Source: Rhytidiadelphus loreus (Eukaryota; Streptophyta; Bryopsida; Hypnales; Hylocomiaceae). Taken from it: DNA of 64,000 bases. The stretch covers positions 20,305,001 through 20,369,000 of the forward strand of contig OX344763.1 in assembly GCA_947034895.1 (NCBI GenBank). Reading direction: 5' to 3'. Numbering within the stretch: the stretch's first letter is position 1; every line of letters begins with the position of its first letter. This document shows, one piece after another, positions 22,742-35,784 of this stretch. The notes beneath the pieces were generated by a model. It was not told the DNA's origin. It ran no database searches and worked only from the letters and a program-made list of their open reading frames with translations. Made by a program: the position numbers and the translations under genes.

Positions 22742-24634
22742 ACGTTGCATGGTGCAAGTGGCCGACTCCAGTTTGTCTTGAGCAGAGTGTGTATCAACCG
22801 CATCTCGGGCTGTTGGTAGCGCTGGAGGTAGCTTGTGTGCGCATTCTACGACCCGGCCTGATCGTTTCCACCCTAATCGGAGGATGCCATAGTGTTATCA
22901 GTACGCCATTTCAAGGTAAGTTACGAGCGCCCGAGCTTGCTCCTCCTGGAACAAGAGCAACAGCGTGAGAAATTTGGAATAGCATTCGGAGTGCAGCGCC
23001 TGGAATAATTGTGTTCTGAGTTTTCTTGATACAGCCCAGTATTGGAGTTTCCTGCTTCGGCTTGCTGTTTTCTTCCTTCGTCTTCCGTTCCTTAGGAGTT
23101 GGATCAGATGATGTTTCCTCTGGCGTATGAGAGCTGTGAAACACTAGGATGGAACATTCAAGAGGTTAGAAATTGCGTCGGTGCTGGTGTGTCCAGAATC
23201 AAACCCTCGTCGGAGTAGCATAATGGCAAGAACGCGAACAATGAACTCCATGGCGAGAGCGCGGTTGGAAAGGGATCCACAGTGCAGGTTGTCGAGTATC
23301 TCTTGAGTAGAACTTAGATGTTAGAAGGAGAAGGGGCTATGTTTCATTTTCTGTGGAATTTGCCTTTTCTCTCCTTGCTACGGTGCTCCTGCTTGGGTCT
23401 GGTGGGTGAGCTCTCGTTCTCTTTGTATTTTGTAGAAACTGAAGTTTTCATTCGCGTATTCCTGATTTGAGAAGGTTAGAGTAGATAATGATTGACATTG
23501 TCTGATGGGATTGATTATGCGTTTTTCTATATCTAGCATTGCTGTTCTCGGACATAGCTTATTCGCGTGAACTTCAATTTTAGTCAGAAGTGCCGAAAGT
23601 AGAGCAGAGTGATACCTTGTCCGGGCGGCTTGACTGCTGTTTCTTAAGTTTGATCCATGTTATAGCCAAACCTGGCCTATTGCATTGGTTTGCGAGATAT
23701 CTACGTACCTTTTTTACTCGCTGGCATGCTTCGTGAGAAAATCACAAGTTCCCCAAATGTTTCGGATTTTGTTGAGGAGGAGCGGTTTGACTAGTTTCTT
23801 GTCTGCTTTTGCATTGAGTCGTGTCTAGAAAGGAAGAGAAATGATAGGGCGGGATTGGCATGCATATCGTTGGTGTTAGTTTTGGTCTACGGTGTGTGTG
23901 CCTATACTTTTCGATACCACTATCCCCTACTCTACTCAGGAAACTTGAGATTTTCTGTTGAATCTGATGCCTCTTGATGATCCCTCGGTGCTTGGTGGTT
24001 TCATTCGACGGTTTTGAGTGGTGGATTTTGCATGTCGTGTTTCAATTTATTTTTGACGTTGTTGCAGCGGCATCGAAACTTGATAAGGTGACAGGTTTTG
24101 CAGGTCAGACTTTCCCGTTTGACTGAATTCCGTCGAATGTTACTTGTCTCAAATTTACAATGAATAGTAACGTACAAGCGAGTGTATGCAGTGCAGATTA
24201 CTTCCTACTGATTTTTCAATCGGGCTGTGGCATTCAGTCTGTAAGTACTTAATAGAGTCTATGCCAACAGTCAGGAGTGCTCTGTGTGGATCAGGTCTCT
24301 TCGATTTTGTTGTACTTGCTGTGACAGCCTTCTTTCTCAGTAGCACACACTACCATTTTAGAACTTTGGGAATCACCCTTTCTTTTTGTTGAATATGATG
24401 TAGGACTTGCGTCAGACAGGCGTTGGCACCCTCAGCAGGTGGTGGTCTAGTCTTTGGGTTGTGTTTTGCGGTTTTGCGGTTTAGGCTGATCTACTAGAAC
24501 CACTGATCAAGGTCGGAGAGTTCAAGTGCGGGTCTTTCCCAGAGTCCCTGTGAGCATCACTCTTCACCGACCATTTCCGCTGATTTGCATGCCGGATTCG
24601 CTCGGTCGAGTGAAGATTCCTGTGTGCTGATATC
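22742..24634 (+). promoter_or_regulatory. Unit C 5' block
   Basis: Same order of landmarks as in unit A, with the TCAAG|GTAAGT donor at 22915/22916 and a TTTTGCAG acceptor near 24100. It starts abruptly beside the fold-back MITE, so anything upstream of position 22742 that served as promoter in D or E is missing or replaced in this unit. Confidence 0.45.
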
Positions 24635-25737
24635 ATGGGTGCCTGGCGTTCCAAGCCTTGTGTCGCTCGCGCTTCACCCCCGCTCTCTGAGCCACCCTCA
24701 CCGCCGACTGCCTCAGTGCTCGCTCAGGAGACGAGGTCTCGGTCCTCTATTCTTCATGAGTCTGTATGCAAAAACCCCGGATGCCCCTCCTCCATGAATC
24801 TTCCGTGCATTTATGAATCTCTGATCCTTGCGCTTCTCTCCACAGGGATGGTGCAAGAGGGTCGTCCGGAGTACTGGCTTGTATCCCACCCAGTGAAGCA
24901 CGGGGTCCGCTTAGGAAGCGTTTGCGTTCTGCTCTCCCTGGTAATGAGGAATGACTTGGGTGTTCCAAGTCTTTTGGACGCTTGGATATTTTGTTTTCTT
25001 GATGCCATTCTGGAGTTGGTGATTAGCAGAAACGCCCAACTCCTTGACATCGTTTTGGGGGTCGAATTTCCCGAGCTCTGTCTTGTAAAGCATCCATCTT
25101 GCGGATTGATGTTTGATTTCTTCTCCCTCGTGGAGCATGTTGTTTGTTGATTGAGTCTCCTGATGCCGTGTTCACCCATTTGCAGAGGATGGCGGGGGTG
25201 CGAAGCGTATCAAGGATGTCGGCAGTGTTGATCCTGATGCTGCGCTACTCAACGATGATGGTCAATTCCAGCTTGCAAGTGCAGTGCGTTTCACATCCTT
25301 GGACCTTCCCATTATGGAGCTCAGTTAATGATGGGAAATGAACTTTGTGATTGTTTCTTTCCAACTAAATCGGAATTTTTTGGGTTCGGGAAATTGCCTT
25401 TGATTTGTAATGGATGCTTCAGAAGTTATGGAAGAGAACTAGAGTTTTCAAGAGGTTTAAATCTATATGGACAGGAAATTGATTTTTTCAATCCAGCCCC
25501 CTTGGGTATGGAATCTTTGAATTATGAGTGAACTGCATCAAAGGTTATTTCAGGGTTGTAGTTTGAGAGCAGTTTTCAACCTTGTTAGCATACAATATAA
25601 CATGTCATGACGGTATCCAGTTTTTGGATCAATGAATAGGAACCAGGGTCCCTATTATTTTCATGCCAGCCTTTGGGAGCAGCAAGTGACATGGTGCTTG
25701 ATCCTTCCGGGAGCACACATGGTGTGCAGCCCATGAG
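24635..25737 (+). CDS. Unit C N-terminal exons a-d (predicted)
   Basis: Exons a 24635-24735 (MGAWRSKPCVARASPP), b 24846-24940, c 25186-25283 and d 25640-25737. Exon c is exactly one codon shorter than in A or D (around GSVDPDAALLNDDG), so the frame is kept despite an indel. Exon d reads EPGSLLFSCQPLGAASD. Acceptors are CCACAG, TTGCAG and AATAG. The frame is open throughout. Confidence 0.5.
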
Positions 25738-26166
25738 GTATGGTATTGTTTCAAACCTTCAGGAAAGATTGTCAATTTTCATTACTGAATCCTTTTTCTT
25801 ATAGATTGTGTTGTGTTTATGTGGTTCACCATGATGTTAAGAAGTGGTTCGTGGAGTTCAGTGTATGATCAGTCATCATTGCATAAAAGTATGAAATTTT
25901 TTTCTGAAGAAGGGAATTGGGTTGAGATTTATTATTCATATTGGAATAGTGACACATTAATGAATCATACAAAGGTAATAACGTATTGAATTAGTTACAC
26001 ATTAATGAATCCTATGAAAGGTAAAACACCCAGAATCGTCAAATTAAGCAATCTAGCATAGTTAGGGGCACCTTTACTCCAGATGAAACATTATTGTAGA
26101 ATTAGCAACTGAAAATCATGAATTTCTGAATTTTTTTTCTTTTTTGCATAAGGCATGTAATGACTA

Positions 26167-26572
26167 CTCCCTCCGCCTAAAACGATCTTCCGGTACATTT
26201 TAATTTTCTGTCCCAAAGTGTTCTTCTAGTGACGGTGGTGGCAGTTCTGAGAGAAACAGCACAAACCTTGAATTAGAATGTGTACAAAACAGTGAGATGC
26301 ATCAATAACTTGTCTAGTTGTGATACATGGTTCTGGGAGAATACCTCATAGTGAACAATTGAGTGGCCATTGGTGCTCCTTAAAAATGCTGTAAAATTTC
26401 CGCTTTTGACTATTTTGGAACTACACTTTGGGAAGGACTTAGAAAGTCAAATCTTCAAGACAATAGCATTGCTCCAAACTCTATATAGAGCTCAAAGTTT
26501 TTTGAAAAAATGCTATTTTCAATTTTAATTTGGAACATTTTGTCCAACAAGATTATTTGGGACAGAAGGGAG
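26167..26572. mobile_element. Stowaway-like MITE in intron d/TIR of unit C
   Basis: CTCCCTCCGCCTAAAACG to GGGACAGAAGGGAG, flanked by TA (26165-26166, 26573-26574). This is the best-preserved copy of the four full-length ones: both ends are close to the canonical CTCCCTCCGTCCC terminus of the family. Confidence 0.7.
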
Positions 26573-26923
26573 TATGAATTTTCAAAGTGGAAGCTCTATA
26601 GAACATTGAAACTGTCACATAGGTTAGGTCTTAAAGCTGAAATCAACTAACTAAGGAGTCAACTGATCACAATTAAGTAAGCAAATAGTTTACTTGTCAA
26701 CAATGGGTCCATGGAGTATTGATGGTTTTGTTTGATTTTAATTTAGTTGAAATGTAAGAAGGTTAATGGAGTATTGACTATGTCTCCAATTTCATCCAAA
26801 CCTTACATGATGAGGCGTATTGTGACCAATAGACTTGGATATTTGTTTCATATTAGATTCATTGAATTTGCATGATTGTTGAATGCTTTGTAGTCTTTGG
26901 CAAACTCATGTATTGTTTTGCAG

Positions 26924-27512
26924 CTTGTTTAAGTTGGATGGAGCCAAACATAGGGTATTTCTTTGTCACTCGGGAGCTCAAAAAGATTTTGTGGAGCAAT
27001 TGTGTGTGGATCTTGAACGCATGGGATACTTCTTCCCCTTCTTTGATCAAAGGCACCACAGTTTGCCCAAAGGCGAGGATTTTGCACCTCTTATTATGGA
27101 AGCAGCTCGATTGTGTCATGTTGCGGTGATTGTATTGTCAAAAGAGTTTTTAAACTCGAAGTGGCCAATGATGGAGTTAGCTGAGTTTTATGCTACCCAA
27201 CAAGGTGCAAGAGGTGGTGGTGGCAAGTTACTCCCCTTGTTCTTCAAATTATCCATTGAAGAGGTGAAGGATGAGGGTCATTGGATGCCTAAATGAAAAG
27301 AGCATGCTGCACATGATGCTCGGATTAACTTGTCTAAATGGGGTGCAGCTGTGAAAGCCTTATGCACATCAAATGGCTTGGTATTTGGAAAGGTTGCACC
27401 AAATGAGGTGGCTTATAGGAAGTGTGTTGTTGAGAGCATTTTCAAGTTGTCTCCTCTAGACTTGTTCTTTGGTAGCTTCGAAAGCATGGTTGGTTCAAGT
27501 CGAATGTGTGAG
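26924..27512 (+). pseudogene. Unit C TIR exon
   Basis: Intact TTTTGCAG acceptor, start LFKLDGAKHRVFLCHSGAQ, catalytic-position Glu in WPMMELAEF. Two codons shorter than A, D and E in the Gly-rich loop (an in-frame 6-nt difference). TGA at 27294-27296 interrupts the C-terminal third. The sequence after it (KEHAAHDARINLSKWGAAV) is open to the GAG|GTACTT donor. Confidence 0.85.
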
Positions 27513-27844
27513 GTACTTCAGGCTTTTTGGTCTTGTAACTCTTGTTGAATGTTTGGTTGTGCATATGTCCACAATTTGTGTGCATAGATTTGTTGATGTA
27601 CATAGAAGATGTAGTCTTCTTAATATGTGTGTGTGTGTGTGAGAGTATGTGTACTAGATTTATAATTTTTTCTAGGGTATTTGTAGTTGCCACTCATTTG
27701 CAATATTCTTGAAGTTGAAAGTCATGTCTTTGAGTTACTCTAATTCAATATATTCAAGGACCTTGAAGATCATTTAAGTTTTAGTTTGGTGATTCATGCC
27801 AAGAGTTGAAGCTGTGTTTTTTGACAAGTTGAATTGATGTGTAG

Positions 27845-28096
27845 GCCATGTCAACTCAATTTGTGGAGGACACCACCGTTGGAGCAAGAGTGTTGGGAAT
27901 ATATGGAATGGCTGGGGTTGGCAAAACCATGTTGGCAAAAGCTTTACATGATCACTTCTATGGAGAGTTTTTGGGAAAAGTATGCTATATTGACATGCAT
28001 AATGGGTCGAGAGCTCGGCGTCAAAAGTGGATGCTTAAGATGCTTTGTGGTTTTGAGAAGGATGTAGTGGCTTGCATTGGTGGCGATATTGAAAAG
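27845..28096 (+). CDS. Unit C NB-ARC exon 1 (P-loop)
   Basis: 84 codons beginning AMSTQFVEDTTVGARVLG and containing GMAGVGKTMLAKAL. Both splice sites are intact and there are no stops. Encodes the nucleotide-phosphate-binding loop. Confidence 0.85.
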
Positions 28097-29120
28097 GTAT
28101 GGTATTACTTCTTGTTTCAAATTTGTTGTAGTGCTTGAGAGTAAAGTGGGCTTTGAAATTTCAATTTTGAATCACTGTATTGTAGTTTACTATGAAATGA
28201 CAAGTCATAATGAATATAACTTGAGTTGTTCTATAGTAATGCTAGTTGTAGTTTCCTGTGATGTATGTACTTTTTTAACCTATTCTTTTTGGAGGAGGTG
28301 CTTGAATACATTCTTAGATAATGGTATTGAATATTGTAGTGTTTTTGACTTTTCTAATTAGAAAGAGCTTGATCCATAGATCATGATGTAGTAGTGTAAT
28401 TTGATGCCATCTAGTTCCTTACCTTTGATGTGAATTTGAGTTGTGACAATGATGACTTATAAATCAGAGCCAACAAATAAAATGAATTGTCCCAAGTATT
28501 TTTTACTTGAGTTTGAAGTTGTAAAGAATTTATTTGCACTACAATCTACATTTTAAGGTGGGTTCCTCCAAAACCACCATCATCAATATGTGTACATCTC
28601 CTAAATCATTTTGTACCTATGTGAACGAAACAATTTTAGAACATCCAAGTTCCATAAAAGCTTTGATGTCTTATAACTTTTCCATGAGGTATTGTCTTTG
28701 GTGTGTTCCAACCTCCATTCACTTGCCAACAAAAACATATGAAATTTTGACTAGTCTAATAATATTAACTATGTACAATACAATAGCAAAAGAATGGGTG
28801 GTTTGGAAGGTGTCTATGTCAACATTTATCTTGTGAGAGATTTTTTGATCCTTTCAGCATATTTCGTTGTAGATATGAATTTTTTGCACTTTCTATACTA
28901 AATTTTACAATTGATTTAAAATTTTACAATAACATCTGCAATTTTGAATTCATTGAGGAGGTAGATAATTAAATCTACAAAATAAATTCATAAGATTTCA
29001 ATCATATATAATTGCAAAATAGGAACATATATAAAGAACTTTGGAGTTTGACAAAATAGTCAATCACCTCTTCTTCTTTCATTAACAATCATCTCTACTA
29101 TGTTGATGTGAATATGACAG

Positions 29121-29786
29121 GGGTTGATGCAAATGAAAACATTCATGAAGCGGGAGCGTTTTTTTTTTATAATTGACAATATCACATACAATGCACATTT
29201 GTTGCAAGAAGTCCAAGACTATTTGACCATTGGATTCCATCCAGAGAGTAGAATCATGATCACTTCATGTAGCAAAGCAATTCTTGAATATTTATTACCC
29301 AACCTGAATTTGTACACACCAATGCCAACATTGATGTTTGAAGAAGCTGGAGAATTGTTTTTGAAGCGTGCTGTTCCTATGAAGGCTATTTCTGATTTGA
29401 CAATTGAAGAACAAAACATTCTTGGAATTTGCATACAAAAATGTTGGTTTTCTTGCGAGGACTGTGTATTGTATCACCCTATGGCATTGATAGCATTGGC
29501 TGATTTCTTTTCTCGAATAGGTAGAGCAAAAGGGAATCAACTTTTGGTTTGGAAGGATTATCTTGAAAAGGAAATGGACTTGGTGAAGGATGTATTGAAG
29601 TCTTCAAAAGATCTCTTTGGTATTTTGGGTTTGCAATTTAGCACTTTTGACTTTAGTGAAAAGTTATTGTTTTTAGACATTGCACTCTATTCAAATAATT
29701 TGGTGACTTCGCACCTTAGTCTTCATGGTCCATTTGGATGGCTTTGTCGACTTCACGATGAGTCTCCAACAATTATTAGAAGAAAA
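29121..29786 (+). CDS. Unit C NB-ARC exon 2
   Basis: 222 codons, open. Begins GLMQMKTFMKRERFFFIIDNI after a TGACAG acceptor, followed by SRIMITSCSKAIL, HPMALIALADFF, EKLLFLDIALYS and LCRLHDES. Ends ...RRK before GTGAGT. If the intron were kept the frame would continue to 29861 and stop. Confidence 0.85.
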
Positions 29787-30023
29787 GTGAGTATCCCTTA
29801 TCCTATTTGGGTTTTATTGAGGCTTCTAGATGTCAATTTGTGGGATTTTTTAGGAGAATGACATTTTGATTGTGCTTTCTAATGATTTATTGGATTATAT
29901 AGGTACATTGTATGCACTTGCTAAGGCCTTTATGTTGTGTTTGGTGTAAATGACAAGTTGTAGTATGGAGATTTTTTTATCTCAATGTCTAATACAAGAA
30001 TGTGTATTTATCACTTGATGCAG

Positions 30024-30963
30024 TTGATGGATTTACAAAATTCCGGCATGATATATGATGAAACTCCAAGGGACATGGATTATGTTGAGTGGTCGTACAT
30101 TGACGTGCCTGATTTGTATAAGAAGTTTGCTGAGTGGTATGCAACGGACCATAATATGAATGCATTGAAGAATGCTTTGGGTGTGTTTCAACTTGGAGGA
30201 TTGAATTTGAGAGGTGATTCTTCAACACCAATTCATTGTTGGTCAAATCTTATTAGGCTCCGCATTTCTCCTATGACCCCTGCCAATGCACGGCTTGTTG
30301 CAAGCAAAATGCAAGAGTTGAGCAATCTTGTGGTATTGCAACTTTTGGAGTGTGAGAATTTGACAATGTTGAATTTGGAGGGGCTTGATTGCCTCGTTGA
30401 TTTAGAACTCTGTTGCCTTCAAGAATTGGTGACAATTACATTATCCGGGAATTCAATCAAGAGCAAATGTGGAGGCATCTATGATTCTTTGCAGCATGTG
30501 CGACTAAGTTATTTAAATTCATTAGTTTACATGCTTGACTTGAGACCATGCACCTCCTTGCATTCAATTGCTTTAGACTATTGTGAAAAGGTGATAAATT
30601 TAGAAGGAGTAGATTGTCCATATGTGAAGCGCTTATTTCTTTTGAGTGACTCTACAGACCATTTTGAGAAGATACTAGATTTGGATTGTTTACAATCTTT
30701 GGAGGAACTTTACCTTAATGTTAGGTATAAATTTGATGGATTTTGCAGCATTCTGGAGGCAACGGGAAGATGAGACTGATATAGGTGTAGAAGTTGCCAC
30801 AAAAGGTGAAGGGCCTTTTGCTAAGCTTGTTGAGGGATTGTATCTACTCTTTTGCAAATCAAAAAACATGGTTTGTAAAGGTTTTACAACATACCAAAAT
30901 AGCTCTGTAAAAACTGAATTCTATGAAGAAGATGAATATGATGGAGATGATCCATTTATGTAG
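30024..30963 (+). pseudogene. Unit C LRR exon, frameshifted near its end
   Basis: Starts after the GATGCAG acceptor and is open to TGA 30771-30773. Relative to A, one extra base lies in the GGATTTTGCAGCATTCTGG stretch. The homologous C-terminal residues continue in the next frame to TAG 30961-30963, ending EEDEYDGDDPFM. LRRs are as in the other copies, with one repeat altered (SLQHVRLSYLNSL). Confidence 0.85.
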
Positions 30964-31440
30964 TCAAAAAATGATATTTTAATATAGCTCAATTCCAAAT
31001 TGATTGTCCAACTCATCATCAAAATGTAGTTGCCTCATTTTGATTCAAATCACTTTTTGTTAATGAAATGTTATATTTGATTGGATGATATTGTAAATGA
31101 CTATTTCAATTATCTAAAGAGAATTTCAACTACAACATAATTTCATCATTGCAATTTCTAATTAACTACAAGTCTCGTAGTAATTTTCATTTTATTGAAT
31201 TGTCAATTTTTGACCTATACTATTATTACTTGGTGCAATTCTATGGATATACTTTGTAACAAGCATTTGTTACCATTATTGATATCATGTAGTTGATGTC
31301 AAACCTTCATCACAATAGATTGTGTTATGTGTATAATTATTCACTTTGCACTTTAAAATGCATTTTTGATGTGCATATTCCAAAGTTAATGGCCTTTAAA
31401 GGTTTCAAGCCTTCTAGGAGTCTCTAGCTTGCAATAGAGG
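30964..31440 (+). other. Unit C 3' flank
   Basis: Conserved AT-rich 3' sequence. It is cut short compared with A, D and E near 31440, where a truncated MITE copy begins. Confidence 0.5.
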
Positions 31441-31453
31441 TACGTAATCACTA

Positions 31454-31640
31454 CTCCCTCGGCCTAAAACGATCTTCCGGTTCATTTTAATTAAGTCCCA
31501 ATTTTTTCTTCTGGTGAGGATGGTGGCAGTTCCGAGAGAATAGGACGAACCTTGAATTAGTATGTATACAAAATAGGGAGATGCATCAATAACTTGTGTA
31601 GCTGCGGGACATGGTCCTGCGAGAACTCCCATTCCAAACA
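31454..31640. mobile_element. Truncated Stowaway-like MITE at the C/D junction
   Basis: CTCCCTCGGCCTAAAACG preceded by TA, matching unit D's intronic MITE (from 35785) closely for about 180 bp, then ending without a right terminus. Because the 3' flank of unit C stops here, this looks like a breakpoint left by unequal recombination between MITE copies. Confidence 0.6.
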
Positions 31641-32269
31641 TGCCAAACTCCCATTCCAAACATCTTGGAAAAGCCCCATACTAGGCTATTTGTATTGGAA
31701 AATAGAAATACAAATGAAGGAAAAAATTACTTGCTTCAAGGAGTTGATTGTATGAAATGAGAATAACATGTCTTTGGAACGGGTAGAATCTATGTCTTCA
31801 TTACACATTGTCATCAATTCACTCAAAGTTAGCCTCAAATCAATACGAATTCATTCATTCTAACAATAGAAGTATACAATTGGTATTGAGGTCATTATGC
31901 ATTGGATTGGGCACAAGAACAGTTGGCCATGAGTTGGTAGAAGCCTTGCAATAACTATTTTTTTGATGTTGACAAACATGTCTATGGGTTTCCCATGAAA
32001 ATCCAAGGCAACAACCTTCTATACATTTAAAAAAATCAAGTAAAGTCCAAAAAATTATTTTTTCAATTATAACGTAGTTTCTTACTCCTTGTCTGCCACT
32101 GAAATTTATTCCCACATTTTCCGGGCAGCAGTATCATACTGCAGTAGCCATTCTGCCCGTAATGCTGCCCGTAATGGGGGTCATTTACCTTACCACCAAA
32201 AGAAACAGAAAGAATTAATTGGTTTCGAGTATCCCACATCAAGGAACAGTAGTTGCAGACAAATGGGAA
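31641..32269 (+). other. Leader sequence of unit D, shared with window start
   Basis: From about 31805 it matches positions 1-460. 31641-31800 matches nothing else in the window. No gene seen. Confidence 0.5.
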
Positions 32270-34307
32270 GCTTCTGTAGTTGCAGAGAGATGGAGCCACT
32301 TGCTCTACTCCAATAATTTCTCACGTAGCTTAAGCTTTGTGTCGGTGTCGAAGCTTTCTCCGACTTGTGCGAGAGAGGGTTTGGTGAAGAAGGCGGCCTC
32401 CTCACAGTGCAAGTGGCCAACTCCAGTTTGTCTTGAGCAGAGTGTGTCTCCAACATCTCGGGCTGTCGGTAGCGTTGGAGGCAGCTTGTGTAACCATTCT
32501 ACGACCCTGATCGTTTCCACCCTACTCGGAGGAAGCCATTGTGGGATCAGTATGCCAGTTCAAGGTAAGTTACGAGCGCCCGAGTTTGTTCCTCCTGGAA
32601 CAAGAGCAACAGCGTGAGAAATTTGGAATAGCATTCGGAGTGCAGCGCCTGGAATAATTGTGTTGTGAGTTTTCTCCCAATTGTTACAGGCGAGTTTTGG
32701 AGTTTTCTGTTTCTGCGTGTTGTGATTGTTTTCTTCCTTCGTTTTCCGTTCCTTATGAGCTGGATCAGATGCTGTTTCCTCTGGAGTATGAGAGCTGTGA
32801 AACACTAGGACGGAATATTCGAGCGGTTAGAAACTGCGTCGGTGCTGGTGTGTCCAGAATGAAACCCTAGTCGGAGTAGCATAATGGCGAGAGTGCGAAC
32901 AATGAACTCCAGGGCGAGAGCGCGGTTGGAAAGGGATCCATGGTGCAGCTTGTGGAATATCTCTTTAGTGGAACTTAGTTGTTAGAAGGAGAAGAGGCAA
33001 TGTGTAGTTTTCGGTGTAGTTTGCCTTTTCTCTTCTCGCTATGGTGCTCCTGCTTGGGTCTGGTGGGTGAGCTCTCGTTCTCTTTGTATTTTGTAGAAAC
33101 TGAAGTTTTCATTCGCGTATTCCTGATTTGAGAAGGCTAGAGTAGATAATGGTTGACATTGTGTGATGGGATTGATGAAGCGTTTTTCTATATCTAGCAT
33201 TGCTGCTCTCGGACATGGCTTATCCGCGTGAACTTCAATTTTAGTTAGAAGTACCAATAGTAGAGTAGAGTGATACCTTGTCCAAGCAGCTTGGCCGGCG
33301 GCTTGACTGCTGTTTTTTAAGTTTTCTCCATGTTACAGCCAAACCTGGCCTATTGCATTGGTTTGCGATCTATCTACGTACTTTTTTTACTTGCTGAAGT
33401 GAGAAAATCACAAGTTCTCCAAATGTTTCGGATTTTCTTGAGGAGCGGCTTCACTAGTTTATTGTCTGCCACCTGCATTGAACCGTATCTAGAAAGGAAG
33501 AGAATGTCAGGGGGAGGTGGGTATGCATATCGTTGATGTTAATTTTGCTCTTGGGTGTGTGTGCTATTATACCTCGATACCACTATCCCCTACTATACTC
33601 AGGGAACTTGAGATTTTCTGTTGAATCTGATGGTTCTTGATGATCACTAGTCTAAGCCCTTAGTGTGCTTAGTGGTTTGAGTGGAAGGTTGTGGGTGGTG
33701 GATTTTGCAGGCCGTGCTTCAATTTCGTTTTGGCATTGTCGCAGCGGCATGGAAACTTGATACGGTGACAGGTTTTGCAGGTCAGACTTTCCTGTTTTTT
33801 CTTGACTGAATTCTGTCGACTGTTTCTTGGCTCAAGTTCACAATGGATCGTAATCTACAAGCGCTTTTATGTAGTGCAGATTACTTCTTAGTGAGTTTTT
33901 AACAGGGCTCTGGCATTCGGTCCGTAAGTATGTAGTAGAGTCTATGCCAATAGTCAGAAGTTCTCTGTGTGGATCAGGCGTCTTCAATTTTGTTGTACTT
34001 GCTGTGAGAGCCTTCTTGCTCAGTAGCACACACATCCATTTCAAACACTGGGAATCCCCCTTCTTTTTGTTGAATATGATGTGGGACTTGCGTAGGACGG
34101 GCGTTGGCACCCTCAGCAAGTGGTGGTCTAGTCTGTGGGTTGTGTTATGCGGTTATGCGGTTTAGACTGATCTACTAGAACCACTGATCAAGGTCGAGGA
34201 GTTGGTCTTTCCCAGAGTCCCTGTGAGCATCACTCTTCACCGACTGTTTCCGCTGATTTGCATGCTGGATTTGCACGGTCGAGTGAAGATACCTGTGTGC
34301 TGATATC
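32270..34307 (+). promoter_or_regulatory. Unit D 5' block
   Basis: Longest uninterrupted version of the block. Donor TTCAAG|GTAAGT at 32564/32565 and acceptor TTGTTACAG ending at 32689. An open frame of 132 codons (32219-32617) exists but is not shared by other units and crosses the donor, so I do not call it. Confidence 0.45.
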
Positions 34308-35412
34308 ATGAGTGCCTGGCGTTCCAAGCCTTGTGTCGCTCGCGCTTCACCCCCGCTCTCTGGGCCACTCTCACCACCGACTGCCTCAGTGCTCGCTCAG
34401 GAGACGAGGTATCGGCCCTCTATTCTTCATGAGTCTGTATGCAAGAACCCCGCATGCCCCTCCTTTATCAATCCTCCGTGCATATATGAATCTCTAATCC
34501 TTGCGCTTCTCTCCGCAGGGATGGTGCAAGAGGTTCGTCTGGAGTACTGGCTTGTATCCCACCCAGTGAAGCAGCGGGTCCGCTTAGGAAGCGTTTGCGT
34601 TCTGCTTTACCTGGTAATGAGGAATGACTTGGGTGTTCCAAGTCTTTTGGATGTTTGGATATTTTTTTGGCTTGATGCCATTCTGGAGTTGATGATTAAC
34701 ATAAACGTCCAACTCCTTGACATCGCATTTGGAGTTGAATTTCCGGAGCTTTGTCTTGAAAGGAATCACCTTGCGTTTTGATGTTTGATTTCTTCTCCCT
34801 CATGGAGTATGTTGGTTGTTGATTGAGCCTCCTGATGCCGTTGTCACCCATTTTGCAGAGGATGGTGGGGGTGCGAAGCGTATCAAGGATGTCGGCAGTG
34901 GTGTTGTTCCTGATGCTGCGCTACTCAACGATGATGGTCAATTCCAGCTTGCAAGTGCAGTGCGTTTCACATCCTTGGACCTTCCCATTATGGAGCTCAT
35001 TTAATGATGGGAAATGAACTTTGTGATTGTTTCTTTCCAACAAAATCTTTGGATTTGGGAAACTGCCTTTGAATTGTAATTGATGTTTCTTAAGTCATGG
35101 AAGAAAACTTCGCCCTAGAGTTTTCAAGAGGTTTAAATCTAGATGGACAGGAAATTGATTTTTTCAATCCAGCCCCCTTGGGTATGCAATCTTTGAATTA
35201 TGAGTGAACTGCATCAAAGGTTATTTCAGGGTTGTAGTTTGAGAGCAGTTTTCAGCCTTGTTACCGTACAATATAACATGTCATGACGTTATCCACTTTT
35301 TCACCACTGAACAGGAACCAAGGTCCCTATTGTTTTCTTGCCAGCCCTTGGGAGCAGCAAGTGACATGGTGCTTGGTCCTTCCGGGAGCGCACATGGTGT
35401 GCAGCCCATGAG
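34308..35412 (+). CDS. Unit D N-terminal exons a-d (predicted)
   Basis: Exons a 34308-34408 (MSAWRSKPCVARASPP), b 34519-34613, c 34859-34959 (EDGGGAKRIKDVGSGVV) and d 35315-35412 (EPRSLLFSCQPLGAASD). Exon lengths 101, 95, 101 and 98 equal those of unit A. The intron between c and d holds a conserved short frame (35097-35207, MEENFALEFSRGLNLDG) that may be an alternative exon ending at a GTATGC site. Confidence 0.5.
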
Positions 35413-35784
35413 GTATGCTATTGTTTCATACCTTCAGGGAGAATTGTCAATTTTCATTACTGAATCCTTTTTCTCATAGATTGTAGTGTGTTTATGTGGT
35501 GCGCCATGATGTTAAGAAGTTGCACGAGGAGTTCAATGTATGATCAGTTCTCATTGCATGAAAAAATGAAATTTTGAAGAAGTGGGGTGAGATCTATTAT
35601 TTGTACCGAAATTGTCACACATTAATGAATCATACGAAGGTGAAAACACCCAGAATCGTCAAATTAAGCAATCTAGCATACTTGGGGCATCTTTTTCAAG
35701 ATGGAATATTATTGTAGTATTAGCAACTGAAAATCATGAATTTCTGGAATAGTTTTCTTTTTTGGATAAGGCACGTAATCACTA

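Larger units (their letters stand above)
24635..30963 (+). pseudogene. Unit C: TIR-NB-ARC-LRR receptor gene, decayed
   Basis: Predicted exons: 24635-24735, 24846-24940, 25186-25283, 25640-25737, 26924-27512, 27845-28096, 29121-29786 and 30024-30963. All splice sites look usable, although the donor after exon a is GTCTCG. Two lesions: a TGA at 27294-27296 in the TIR exon, where other units have TGG, and a one-base insertion near 30742-30747 that shifts the last 70 or so codons of the LRR exon. Both NB exons are clean. The frame downstream of each lesion remains open, so this is a recent pseudogene or a source of truncated proteins. The 28097-29120 intron has nothing recognised. Confidence 0.75.

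Noticed and set aside
24811..25179. 122-codon minus-strand frame over exons b-c of unit C
   Set aside because: Shadow of the plus-strand exons and intron. The frame breaks in units A, D and E.
32219..32617. 132-codon plus-strand frame in the unit D 5' block
   Set aside because: Crosses a strong conserved splice donor and is interrupted in other units. Residues are not conserved beyond nucleotide similarity.
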